Below, piece by piece: positions 12,371 to 23,140 of a stretch of 64,000 nt of DNA. Positions within the stretch are counted from its first letter, which is position 1. The number at the start of each line of letters is the position of its first letter. Made by a program: the position numbers and the translations under genes. The DNA is taken from positions 42,729,626 to 42,793,625 of the forward strand of contig NW_022098036.1 in assembly GCF_002288925.2 (NCBI RefSeq). Reading direction: 5' to 3'. The stretch is from Delphinapterus leucas (Eukaryota; Chordata; Mammalia; Artiodactyla; Monodontidae). The notes under the pieces are model-generated. The model did no database searches and had not been told where the DNA came from. It saw nothing but the letters and a program-made list of their open reading frames with translations.

Positions 12371-12689
12371 TCTGTGAATCAGAAGAAAAAAGAAAAACAG
12401 AAGGACGTTTACATTTGTCTCTTAGTCTATCATGATATATAAAATCCTAAACGGGGAATACGAAATTCAGGCTTTTTTCTCTCATATTTATTTTCCTAAA
12501 TATTTTTTATATTCACATTAGGATCTTTTTTGTTTTTAACTCTTACATTTATATAATCGTACAGAATTAAGGTCAAACAAGCTGATGCTGCGTATTCTAT
12601 CATGCAGGTCAGCTTCCTTCATGGAAGATAACAACTATCCAAGTTTTAAGTTATTCATTTACCCTCTGAAAGAAATTAATTAACAAACT
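12371..12689. other. Unique AT-rich sequence
   Basis: Nothing recognised. Confidence 0.5.
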
Positions 12690-13110
12690 ACACAGATAGT
12701 TGGGGGAGAACCTTTTAGGCAGAGGGAACTACAAGTACAAAGACACAGAGATGGGTGTGTGCTCAGTATATTTGAGGAAAGGTAAGGTGGTAAGTTTGGG
12801 AAGGAATGTTTGTGGAAATAAAGTTGGGGGGAGGGCAAGGACTGGGTCATATATATATTTGTAGCTCGTGGCAAAGGTTTTGGTTTTAACCCTAAGCCAT
12901 TAGAGTGTCAGACTATATACTTACATTTTAAAGGAATACCTCTGGCTGCTGTGTCAAGAATAGATGTTAGGGAGCAACAATGCAAGTTCACAGATCTATG
13001 AAGAGACTATTGTTGTATTTAGAAAAATGATCATTGCTTGACTTAGAACTGTGGTGATGGAGGTAGCAAGAAATAATCAGATTCAGGATACATATTGAAG
13101 GTCAATCCTT
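12690..13110 (+). repeat. Ancient dispersed repeat, family not named
   Basis: Contains a 'ttttaggcagagggaact' segment, 'acaagtacaaagacacagag', 'taagccattagagtgtcaga' and 'ctctggctgctgtgtcaaga'. These words mark an old dispersed repeat found widely in placental genomes (internal order: 'gcagagggaac', 'tttaaccctaagccattag', 'ctctggctgctgtg'). Similar text recurs at 15590-16290 and, weakly, at 46930-47270. I cannot name the family with confidence. Confidence 0.4.
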
Positions 13111-13462
13111 CTAAGAGAGAAGAGAAAAACAAATTTTAAGCTGCTCTAAACTGGGAAATGTCTCAAACTGGGCAGAAACCTGTTGAATGAGGCATGGAGA
13201 CTCAGTCATCTTTGGACACTTGGCCAAGTGCTCTTTCCTGATGAACATCTAAAACATTCCCTTTTAATGTTCTTCAGTCCATTTTTCTCTCCTACAACTC
13301 ATAGTATTCTTACTATGTCAATTGGTAAGAAAATTGGAAAACAGAAATGTTGTTTGAAATAGCAAAGACGTATTTAGACCAGTATACTCCAGAATAATCA
13401 TTTCTATAGTGGAAGTATAGAGTATTCTGGTAAATGGCCGGAGAAGAGGAAGTACTGCAACC
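13111..13462. other. Unique sequence
   Basis: Nothing recognised. Confidence 0.5.
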
Positions 13463-13681
13463 TTTTTTTTTTTTTTTTTTTTTTTTGCGGTACGCGGGCC
13501 TCTCACTGCTGTGGCCTCTCCCGTTGTGGAGCACAGGCTCCGCAACGGCGCAGGTTCAGCGGCCATGGTTCACGGGCCTAGCCGCTCCGTGGCACGTGGG
13601 ATCTTCCCGGACCGGGGCACGAACCCGTGTCCCCTGCATCGGCAGGCGGACTCTCAACCACTGCGCCACCATGGAAGCCCC
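13463..13681 (-). mobile_element. Short cetacean CHR-type SINE
   Basis: A 24-T tract, then 'gcggtacgcgggcctctcac', ending 'gcgccaccatggaagcccc'. Same family and orientation as 2286-2493 and very similar to it, hence young. The long pure tail supports recent insertion. The reverse ORFs of 73-115 codons that cross it are SINE frames, not genes. Confidence 0.9.
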
Positions 13682-14765
13682 TGAATCCTTTTTGAGATTC
13701 AGAGTGAATCTTATTCTATTCTTATTTGTTCTTATTCTGTTATTCCTTTATTGGCTCCAAGAAGTATTGTACTATTGGTAAAGAAGCAAGTCATTTGTTA
13801 AACCTAATTTTATGCTAACATATGTAATCAAAAGTCCCTATTTCATATGGTTCCCTTTATCATCCTAAAGAAGTAGAGCTACATAGGACAGATACTGAAA
13901 ATCTTGGGCTTACAAAATGTTATTGTGTAATAATCTGTATTACAAATATTTTTGGTGTTTTTGGACATCAACATATGGCTCATAGTGAGAAAATTTGCAT
14001 ATTGGTGACAGGATAAAGTGAAAAAACCTTATAATATTGACATTGACTCAAGGTTTATAACAATCATGAAATGCAAAGTATACTGTAACCAAGTAAATGC
14101 AGTGTGATATCTTTTGCAAAAAATACTGCATTACTTTTGAAGCAATGCATATTTTGAAGTACATTAAAATAAAAAATTTATTATGCAAACATAGATGCTC
14201 CCTAAAATTAATGTAGCTCAATTACATCATTAGATGTCAGAAAGGCATTTGAAAGGGTAGGGTGGAAATAATTCTTTCGAGTGTCACATAAATTCTCTTC
14301 ACAGCTAATCTCTGAAAAGAGGGAAAAAATTCTCTCTACTCAGGCATAGAATAGAAGCATTAACAATGGAAAGGTCAGTGCATAATGATGCAAGAGAGAA
14401 AAGGCCTAAAGTGCCATATTGATGAAATGAAATGGGGGAAGTTATATAGAAATATTAATCAATCAATCCTTAATTTAAGACCTTTCAGTAACTTGCTGAA
14501 ATCTTCTTCACTATTTAATATCAAAGAAATGCTAACCAATAAATTTCTTCCATGGGGAGAAAAAAACCCAACAACTGTGTGTTTAGATTCAACACTTCTC
14601 TTTCCCTTTAACTTCTCTATATTGCAGATGTCACTTGACAAACTAGTTATCCTAGAAGATACTAGATAGCCATCTCATTTTCAGTAGAACTTGTCTCTCT
14701 AAGCTTAGAAAGTCAAGGGTTGATTATGCAAATTCCACAAAGGGAAATTATGTATTCATTAAAAT
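13682..14765. other. Unique AT-rich sequence, no gene seen
   Basis: No named repeat recognised. The ORF at 14385-14669 (94 codons) has no recognisable domain. Confidence 0.6.
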
Positions 14766-15007
14766 TCATGTTTGGGGGGCTTCCCTGGTGGCGCAGTGGT
14801 TGAGAGTCCGCCTGCCGATGCGGGGGACGCGGCTTCGTGCCCCGGTCTGGGAGGATCCCACGTGCTGCGGAGCAGCTGGGCCCGTGAGCCACGGCCGCTG
14901 GGCCTGCGCGTCCGGAGCCTGTGCTCCGCCACGGGAGAGGCCACAGCAGTGAGAGGCCCGCGTACCACAAAAAAATAAATAAATAAAAAATAAAAAATCA
15001 TGTTTGG
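14766..15007 (+). mobile_element. Short cetacean CHR-type SINE with target-site duplication
   Basis: The SINE body is 14776-14997. It starts 'gggggcttccctggtggcgc' (tRNA-like head: A-box region 'tggcgcagtgg', B-box region near 'ggcttcgtgcc') and ends with an A-rich tail containing AAAT repeats. It is flanked by a perfect 10-bp duplication, 'tcatgtttgg', at 14766-14775 and 14998-15007. This is standard L1-mediated retroposition. The tRNA-like part is not a functional tRNA. Confidence 0.93.
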
Positions 15008-15589
15008 AAAGATATAGGAAAATGGTCACAATAAAATGGTAAGTAAATTTGCAGGATATAGAACTTTGTGCATAACATGATCCACACACTGTGAAAAATA
15101 AGTACACCTGCATACATGCAAAGACCAGAAGAAATTATATTAAGAGAAAAATTGTAGTTATCTCTGACTGATGAAATGCATTTAGAAAATGCATTTTTGT
15201 CGGCTTTACTGATTTTACAAGTGTGGTGGTATTTAAGACTTGCAGTGATATAGCAGGCATTAGCAATAAGAGTTTTTCTCTTCTTGACCTCATTCTTACC
15301 AACTAATTTCCCTGTTAACTATTTCACTTGCTCTATTAACTTATATATGTATCGTAAAGGCCAGTAGGAGTTGGAAGGAAAAGAAAAATGAAGAAGCAGA
15401 AAAGGTTAAGTTATCATTGTATACAGTCAAACCCTTAGAAAGATATTTGGATGGACAGTGTATTTGACTGCCTATGAAACTTATTCTAAATACTTACATA
15501 AAGATTTCATGAGACATATGGAGTACATTTAGGTAAGGATAAGAGGAATAAAGTCACATTAATTCACTAGTTCACTCACTAATTTTTTA
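15008..15589. other. Unique sequence, no gene seen
   Basis: Nothing recognised. Confidence 0.5.
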
Positions 15590-16290
15590 AATTTATTCAG
15601 CAAACATTCATGAGCATCAAATAAATGCCATGCACTGGAGAGTGACTGATGAATAAGATATGGTACCTGCTTTCAAGGAATTCATGTTTGAGCTTTGGAT
15701 ATAGACAAATAAATATGAAGAATATATCATTAATATAGATATGCACCAGACAAATTGGTAAAAAAATGTATAAAGTCATCTCAGCTGCTTGAGGGTATCC
15801 TGAGTTTGAGCTGGGTTCTGAAGACCCATTAGGAGTTCACAAAATTGATGATGGGAGGAAGGAGTTTTCTGGTAGAAGGTTGTGCATGTGAAAAGTCTCA
15901 AGAATTGTAAAAGAACATGGAACTGTTAAGTGGTTTAAAATTTGGCTGGAATGTAGGTGCAGTTGGTAGAGTCTACAGAGATGAAATTGTGCAAGGAGTT
16001 GGAAACTAGATGAAGGTTTTCACGTCATGTTGAGTTATTGAAGTTTATCTTATAGGCAGTGGGGTGTCACTGAACAAATGTGAGTAGCATACAGAGGATT
16101 TGCACTTCAGAAGGATCATCATGGTGGCAGTGTGAAAGCCAGACTGAAGAGGACAGAGATGAGTAGGGAAGAGCAGAATATCACAGTATTTTAGTAAACA
16201 GATAATGAAGGTCCAATCTATGACAGTTAGGGGAGAATGGAAAGAGAAGATGCATCAGAGACGTAAGAGGCAGTGAGTAAGAACAAAAAA
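15590..16290 (+). repeat. Ancient dispersed repeat, second copy
   Basis: Begins with 'tttattcagcaaacattcat', then 'atgccatgcactggagagtg', a 'gaaggttgtgcatgtgaaaa' segment, 'ttatcttataggcagtgggg' and 'aaggatcatcatggtggcag'. The order parallels 12690-13110. The family is common in placental genomes but I do not name it. Confidence 0.45.
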
Positions 16291-16894
16291 TGAGATTAGT
16301 TCAAAATCTATATCCATCACCTGCCTGATAAATGGCAGTGCATGCTGTGATGTGCCACCCAGATGCCCTCTGCAGGATCCTATTTTCTCAACTGGCAGAA
16401 ATGTTAGTTGTTGGAAGTTCATAATTGAGTAATTTCCTGGGGATTGACTTCAGCAAGAGGGAGCTGCCTTGCCCAAGGTTATGCTTCTCCTTTCCAGGAG
16501 CAGCCTGCATTCAGTGACTGTTATATATGGAGTACCAACACCCATCCTCCAGGGCTCAATTCAGGAGAATTATAAAGAGCAATCCTAGCTCCAGACCTCC
16601 ATTATGAATAGTTTAGATCTTAACTTGTAAATATGTCTCGGTTCAATGTCCCCCTCTGCCCAGGCATGCTTCCCTCACTCCCTCACAGCATTGTCCCACA
16701 TATCATTTAGTAAATGTCCTGCGTATGCATCTCCATCTCAGAATCTGTTTCCTGGAGAACTTGACCAAAGGCAATTCATGAGAAGAGTGGTCCCAGGAAT
16801 AGATTAAAAAGGGATTTGGAGAGTGGATCAGCCACAGTTTGGCAATGGGCTACACATTATTGGTGGTAGGTGGAACTGTTTATAGCCCTTGACA
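16291..16894 (+). repeat. Possible old LTR fragment
   Basis: The segment 'tcatttagtaaatgtcctgc', followed by 'tctccatctcagaatctgtt' and 'ggagaacttgaccaaaggc', resembles the 3' part of an old ERVL-type LTR. Limits and name are uncertain; the remainder is unassigned. Confidence 0.3.
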
Positions 16895-17265
16895 TGAGTC
16901 ACAGTCAGCTCAGACTGCTATAACATAGAACCATAGACTAGTGGCTAGAAATTGTTTGCGTACAGTTCTGTAAGCTGGAAGTCTGAGCTCAGGATGCCAG
17001 CATGGTCAAGTTCTGATGAGGACTGTCTTCTGGGTTGCAAACGGCCAACTTCTCATTGTATCCTCAAATGGCAGAGATCAGAGAGAGAAGGCAAGTTCTC
17101 TGGTAACTCTTAAAAAACATCAATCCCATTTATAAGGGCCCCACCCTTGTGGCCTCATCTAATCCTAATTACCCTCAAAGGATCCACCTCCTAATACTAG
17201 CACATTGGAGGGTAAGGTTTCAACATACAAATTTTGGGGAAATACAGACATTCAGTCCATAACAG
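16895..17265 (+). repeat. Ancient LTR-like dispersed repeat, copy 3
   Basis: Begins near 'gctcagactgctataacata', continues 'ctgtaagctggaagtctgag', 'catttataagggccccaccc', and ends 'acattcagtccataacag'. Same strand and block order as copies at 130-445 and 8641-9015. Confidence 0.55.
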
Positions 17266-17944
17266 CATACCATAGTGTTGGAACTGTTAAAACTTACACC
17301 AGTGGTGAATTGGAATGGGATACTGGTGTTGGGAATCCATTGACAGGTGCAGTATCTCAAGCATTTGAGAGGTTTTAGGGTAGTAGTAATTGTAAGAATA
17401 CTAGGAACCAATGAATGTTGCTTAATACTATCAAAGCATGGAAGAAAGACAATGAAAGGGTAAGGATGATTAATCACCAATTCAAGGCAAAATGTGAAAG
17501 TCAAAGAGCTGCTTTGGAAGTGTATAAATTCTTATCTCCTGCAGCCTGAGGGGTGAAAAAGCTGAGGATTAAGCTCAGGATTCAGTTTTAGCGGTAGAAT
17601 TCCAAAGAGTGTTGATTTGCCATCTCAGCAGATCTGCTCTGTCCAGGTCAGGGCCCTGGTTAGGAGTGGAATCCTAAGATATAAGATAGGATGTTATGAT
17701 TAATGCACTCAAAAACCTTAAAACCCCTTAGCCCCTGAACTTGCAAAAGTGACCCACTCCTCCCTTGCTTGGAGATGATGGAAAGTGTGACTTGCAAGGT
17801 AGCACACACTATCTCAGGATATATTCCACCTACCTTCTTGGTTTCAGACAAGGGTAAAGTCACAATGTAAGCTATCTGAGGAATTGCTGGGCCTGCCATA
17901 GGAGGGAAAATCTACAGAACCTAGCTAACATACCAGCAGAAGCC
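17266..17944. other. Unique sequence, no gene seen
   Basis: Minus-strand ORFs of 79-94 codons have no domain. No repeat named. Confidence 0.5.
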
Positions 17945-18475
17945 AGGAGAGTATGTGTGGAAGTAATAGCAACAGTTTGAATGCCACCCAAATGTCTATC
18001 AACAGATAAATGGATAAGTAAATTGTGGTATATCCAGTCAATGGATTACTGCACAGCATTAAAAAAGAGTAAACTATCAATATGTGTTACAAAATAGATG
18101 ACTCAAAACAATTATGCTGAGTGAAAAAAGGGTACAGACTGTGTGATTCCATAAATCATAGAAAATCATAACAAGTCATAGTTGTTAGAAAATGCAAACT
18201 AATTTCTAGTGATAGAAAGCTGATCTGTGATTTATTGGAGATGGGGGATGAGAGGATGTTCTGGAAGGGTGAGAGAGAGGGATTTCCAAGGGGACATGAG
18301 ATTTTTGTGGGTGATAAATATGTCTGTTATCTTGATTGTGCTGATGGTTTTATGAGTATACACATATGTCTAATTTGTCAACTTGTACACTTTAAACATG
18401 TTCAGTTTATCATATGTCAGTTTTATCTCAATAAAGCAATTGAAACAAACAAAACAAACCAGATCCCTTAAAATT
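17945..18475 (+). repeat. Ancient L1M 3' end
   Basis: The ORF2 tail is readable as DNA words ('aatgtctatcaacagataaa', 'gtggtatatccagtcaatgg'), followed by a 3' UTR ending in 'tatctcaataaagcaattga' with an AATAAA signal. It is strongly diverged and 5'-truncated, typical of the old L1ME/L1MA group. Confidence 0.7.
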
Positions 18476-18554
18476 TTATAGGTTTCAGGTCCAGACCAGT
18501 CCTCTCTGCACTAGTTGCTATGCCCTGGTCATAGTAGATACTATACAGATTAAA

Positions 18555-18790
18555 AAACAAAAACAAAGGGGCAGCTCAAATTATCAACTTTACCCAGAAG
18601 CCCTCCCTGACCTAGAAGAGGCTCTCTGGCTCCCTCCTCTGACCCCTCTCTGTCATTCCTCTCATTTCTGGGAATTGGAACTCTGGCCCCCTGCCAGTCT
18701 CCCTCGCAAGTCTGGGAACTCCGGGAAAGCAAGAACCACCTTAGATTCATCTTGGTATCCCCCGGACCCCACATAGAATCAAGCCCTCAG
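18555..18790 (+). repeat. L2 LINE 3' fragment
   Basis: The words 'cccagaagccctccctgacc' and 'ggaaagcaagaaccacctta', with 'ggtatcccccggacccc' between them and the end, follow the L2 3' end order. No coding potential. Confidence 0.55.
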
Positions 18791-20064
18791 GACTCCTTTT
18801 CAACCACTGTTTGTGTGTCTCCACTGAGATATAACTCTGACCTTTCTGATAGCACAGGTGAAAAATCCAGCTAGTGTTCTTTCTCTCTGTTCTAACTAGA
18901 ACACAGGAGGAGACCCATTAATGAGGCCAGTGTGCCCTGTGATGTACCTGGGACTCCTCTTGATGGGAAGGGGCATCATGGAACCCATTTCTGCTTTCTC
19001 AGAAAAGTAGAGAAGTTAGCTTCAACTCCACAAACTGAGCAATGCTGGTCTATCTTTGTGGCCTTCTTGTTTAGTTTTAACCTGTCTAATCTCATCATCC
19101 ACATTGTCCTATTTGCTCATGTAACCCCAGCCACAAAACCACCTACTTATCAAACTAGATAAATATTCCCGCTCCTCAAAGTCTTTACATTTTTTCTTTC
19201 TTTTGCCTGATGGAACTACACACACACACACACACACACACACATCCTCTGGTATGTTACATTAAGTTCTTGAATTACTGGCCAGGGTGTATCGCATTCA
19301 GGAGCTCCTTTCTTCACACTATCGAGGACTACTTCCTTAGTCAAGACAATTTTTGAAAAAAGAAAAGACTCATTAGCTGTGCTAATGACACACCCAATGC
19401 TCTTTTTTGCAAAGACTGTCTTATCTCCTGTTCCTTTTAGGGGCTTATATCATATAGGTCTCTGGGATTCATTTCACTTGATTGTGTGTGTCTGTGTGTG
19501 TGTGTGTGGTGTTGTGACCATACATGAAGATGGTTGCAGACTGGGGGCATGGAGATGGAGCAGGAAAAAATGGAATCTGAAACTAGATCCCAAGTCTTTT
19601 ACATGTTTGCCAAAATATGTCCCAATTTGTCAACATTTAACTCATATTCCTAATGAATTGGTCTTAGATTTTAAACATTATATGACCACACTCTGTTCCA
19701 TATCCCTATTTTCTAAGAGTGTGGCTTTGGAATTATCCTGGGTTTAATTTATTACAATGCCATTTACTAGAAAATACCTCGAGAGAGTATCATACAAACC
19801 AATGATGTACTCTGTAAAATAGGATCTCACTTGTGTGTATTAAGATCTGATGTGTAAAGCAGAGAGTGTAGTGGCCAGAACATGGAGATGGTTGTTGCTG
19901 TATAATTCCTCATATGTTGCTGTAATATACAATTTCCAAGAATATCAGCCATTTTTCAAACTTAAAATGCTATCTACTTTAAAGTTATACACATTATACA
20001 TTCATACACACATATGTACAACACATTTATATATAGTTAAAATATATTTAACATATATTTATCA
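18791..20064. other. Unique sequence with two dinucleotide tracts
   Basis: (AC)13 is at 19218-19244 and an interrupted (TG)n at 19483-19509. The 122-codon ORF 19379-19747 includes the TG-coded Val/Cys run and has no domain. No gene seen. Confidence 0.6.
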
Positions 20065-20250
20065 TAGTATTAGAGACAGACTGCTTGGATTGAATCCTGG
20101 TTGTGTTGCTTAAGTTACTTAAACTTTTTGTCCCTCAGTTTTTTTATCTGTAAAATAAAGCCAATTACAGTACCTCCAATAAAGCTTATATGAGAATTAA
20201 ACAATGTTGGGCACTTGGTAAAATTATATGTGTTGGTTGTTATAATTATT
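20065..20250 (+). repeat. MIR SINE remnant
   Basis: The words 'gactgcttggattgaatcct', 'ttaagttacttaaacttttt' and 'gtccctcagtttttttatct', then a 'taaaataaagccaatt' segment, follow the MIR head, core and tail. Confidence 0.7.
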
Positions 20251-20633
20251 ACCAATTTATCAAGTGGTGATGCAGTGAATTAAAAAAATCAAATAAAAGT
20301 AGAATTTAAAAAATAGCAAAGATTAAAGATATCAGCAAATACATGTACTTCCTTTACTTTAACCTAATGTCTATAACAGACGCTCCTCTCTTAATCACAA
20401 CAGGGGACAGATTTCACAGCCCAGGAGCATAATTACAGAAAACACCAACTCCTGTGGTCACAAAGTTATACTTGGGGCATACTGAGTAACTGCCAATTGA
20501 GACCTCAGTGGGTGACTGGGGCATATGGTGATAAAGGATCAGTCAAGAGTACACTGTAATGCTCAACAAATGCCAGCAGCTTTGTGAAATTAAAAATAGA
20601 GGTCACTGTGCTGCTCCATCAATAAGAAGCAAC
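20251..20633. other. Unique sequence left of the L1 cluster
   Basis: Nothing recognised. Confidence 0.5.
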
Positions 20634-20648
20634 AAAATCTAATATATA
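20634..20648. repeat. Target-site duplication of the older L1, left copy
   Basis: The 15-bp word 'aaaatctaatatata' is repeated as 'aaaatctaacatata' at 30478-30492 (14 of 15 match). The pair brackets the complete older L1 plus the younger L1 inside it. Confidence 0.75.
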
Positions 20649-21769
20649 TGTTTTCCTTTGCTGTGCAAAAGCTTTTAAGTTTCATTAGGTCCCATTTGTT
20701 TATTTTTGTTTTTATTTCCATTTCTCTAGGAGGTGGGTTGAAAAGAATCTTGCTGTGATTTATGTCGTACACTGTTCTATTTCCTCTAAAAGTTTTATAG
20801 TGTCTGGCCTTACATTTAGGTCTTTAATCCATTTTGAGTTTATTTTTGTGTATGGTGTTAGGGAGTGTTCTAATCTCATTCTTTTACATGTAACTGCCCA
20901 GTTTTCCCAGTACCACTTATTGAAGAGGCTGTCTTTTCTCCATTGTATATTCTTGCCTCCTTTATCAAAAATAAGGTGACCATATGTGCGTGGGTTAATC
21001 TCTGGGCTTTCTATCCTGTTCCATTGATCTATATTTCTGTTTTTGTGCCAGTACCATACTCTCTTGATTACTGTAGCTTTGTAGTATAGTCTGAAGTCAG
21101 GGAGTCTGATTCCTGCAGCTCCGTTTTTCTTTTTCAAGATTGCTTTGGCTATTCGAGTCTTCTGTGTTTCCATACAAATTGTGAATTTTTTTGTTCTAGT
21201 TCTGTGAAAAATGCCAGTGGTAGTTTGATAGGGATTGCATTGAATCTGTAGGGTAGTATAGTCATTTTCACAATCAGTCAATCATACTTTGGGTAGTATA
21301 GTCATTTTCACAATGTTGATTCTTCCAATCCAAGAACATGGTATATCTCTCCCTCTGTTTGTATCATCTTTAATTTCTTTCATCAGTGTCTTATAGTTTT
21401 CTGCATAGAGTTCTTTTGTCTCCTTAGGTAGGTTTATTCCTAGGTATTTTATTCTTTTTGTTGCAGTGGTAAATGGGAGTGTTTCCTTAATTTCTCTTTC
21501 AGATTTTTCATCATTAGTGTGTAGGAATGCCAGAGATTTCTGTGCATTAATTTTGTATCCTGCTACTTTAACAAATTCATTGATTAGCTCTAGTAGTTTT
21601 CTGGTAACATCTTTAGGATTCTCTGTGTATAGTATCGTGTCATCTGCAAACAGTGATAGCTTTACTTCTTTTCTGATTTGGATGCCTTTTATTTCTTTTT
21701 CTTCTCTGATTGCTGTGGCTAAAACTTCCAAAACTTTGTTGAATAATAGTGGTGAGAAAAGGCAACCTT
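20649..21769 (-). pseudogene. Older L1: inverted ORF2 segment (twin priming)
   Basis: The reverse strand encodes the reverse transcriptase and C-terminal part of L1 ORF2p, split into two open pieces (21824-21282 and 21281-20760). The FADD catalytic box is readable on the reverse strand near 21640 as a [12 protein letters not shown] variant. In the frame of the younger L1 it covers about 27738 to 28837. A 24-bp duplication (21251-21274 and 21291-21314) breaks it. Because the same element continues on the plus strand from about 21763, this is the 5'-inverted half of a twin-primed insertion. It is dead: truncated, inverted and carrying disruptions. Confidence 0.85.
21251..21314. repeat. 40-bp-period tandem duplication inside inverted L1
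   Basis: The 24-bp block starting 'gggtagtatagtcattttca' occurs at 21251-21274 and again at 21291-21314, separated by 16 bp containing 'cagtcaatcatacttt'. The second copy continues into normal L1 sequence. The other L1 copies lack this. Confidence 0.9.
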
Positions 21770-22381
21770 CAGAATGGGAGAAAATATTTGCAAATGAAGC
21801 AACTGACAAAGGATTAATCTCCAAAATTTACAAACAGCTCATGCAGCTCAATATCAAAAAAAAACAAACAACCCAATCCAAAAATGGGCAGAAGACCTAA
21901 ATAGACATTTCTCCAAAGAAGATACACAGATTGCCAAGAAACACATGAAAGGATGCTCAACATCACTAATCATTAGAGAAATGCACATCAAAACTACAGT
22001 GAGGTATCACCTCACACCAGTCAGAATGGCCATCATCAAAAAATCTACAAACAATAAATGCTGGAGAGGGTGTGGAGAAAAGGGAACCCTCTTGCACTGT
22101 TGGTGAGAATGTAAATTGATACAGTCACTATGGAGAACAGTATGGAGGTTCCTTAAAAACTAAAAATAGAACTACCATACGACCCAGCAATCACACTACT
22201 GGGCATATACTCTGAGAAAACCATAATTCAAAAGAGTCATGTACCACAATGTTCATTGCAGCTCTATTTACAATAGCCAGGACATGGAAGCAACCTAAGT
22301 GTCCATCGACAGATGCATGGTTAAAGAAGATGTGGCACATATATACAATGGAATATTAGTCGGCCATAAAAAGAAATGAAA
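21763..22381 (+). pseudogene. Older L1: direct 3' ORF2 segment, left part
   Basis: Plus-strand L1 ORF2 C-terminal sequence beginning with 'agaatgggagaaaatatttg' and running to 'aaaaagaaatgaaa', where the younger L1 interrupts it. It matches the younger copy from about 28854 onward. It has stop codons, for example a TGA in the TGGTGAGAATG region just after the zinc knuckle. The knuckle cysteine that is Arg in the younger copy is TGT here. The junction with the inverted half at 21763-21769 ('caacctt') shows short homology to both L1 ends. Confidence 0.88.
22368..22381. repeat. Target-site duplication of the full-length L1, left copy
   Basis: The 14-bp word 'aaaaagaaatgaaa' is repeated exactly at 29964-29977. 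The top strand reads 'ccat/aaaaag' at the insertion point, so the bottom strand nick would be at TTTTT/AT, close to the L1 endonuclease preference TTTT/AA. Confidence 0.9.
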
Positions 22382-23045
22382 GAGAGAGCTTGAAGATGGC
22401 GGAAGAGTAAGACGCAGAGATCGCCTTCCTCCCCACGGATACACCAGAAATACATCTACACGTGGAACAACTCCTACAGAACACCTACTGAAGGCTGGCA
22501 GAAGACCTCAGACCTCCCAAAAGGCAAGAAACTCCCCACGTACCTGGGTAGGGCAAAAGAAAAAAAGAAAAAACAGAGACAAAAGAATAAGGACGGCACC
22601 TGCACCAGTGGGAGGGAGCTGTGAAGGAGGAAAAGTTTCCACACACCAGGAAGCCCCTCCGCGGGCGGAGACTGCGGGAGGCGGAGGGGGGAGCTTCGGG
22701 ACTGCGGAGTAGTGCACAGCGACGGGTGCGGAGGGCAAAGCGGGGAGATTCCCGCACAGAGGATCGGTGCCGACCGGCACTCACCAGCCCGAGAGGCTTG
22801 TCTGCTCACCCGCCGGGGCGGGCGGGGCTGCGAGCTGAGGCTCGGGTTTCGGTTTCGGACGGAGCGCAGGGAGAAGACTGGGGTTGGCGGCTTGAACATA
22901 GCCTGAAGGGGTTAGTGCACCACGACTAGCCGGGAGGGAGTTCGGGGAAAAGCCTGCACCTGCCGAAGAGGCAAGAGACTTTTTCTTCCCTCTTTGTTTC
23001 CTGGTGCGCGAGGAGAGGGGTTTAAGAGCGCTGCTTAAAGGAACT

Positions 23046-23140
23046 CCAGAGACGGGCGCGAGCCGCGGCTAAAAGCGCGAACCCCAGAGACGGGCGCGAG
23101 CCGCGGCTAAAAGCGCGGACCCCAGAAACGGGCGGGAGAC
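23046..23140 (+). repeat. 38-bp GC-rich tandem array in L1 5' UTR
   Basis: Two nearly identical 38-bp units begin at 23046 and 23084 with 'ccagagacgggcgcgagccg' and a third, partial and diverged unit begins at 23122. Each full unit contains 'cgcgagccgcggctaaaagc', with several CpG. Confidence 0.9.

Noticed and set aside
14776..14850. Possible tRNA gene (A and B boxes)
   Set aside because: It is the tRNA-derived head of a SINE with poly-A tail and target-site duplication. It lacks a complete cloverleaf.
22621..22929. 102-codon sense ORF in the L1 5' UTR
   Set aside because: GC-rich sequence with few stops; upstream ORF in an untranslated leader with no support.
23046..23140. CRISPR-like repeated units
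   Set aside because: The units are directly tandem with no variable spacers and lie in an L1 promoter of a mammal.
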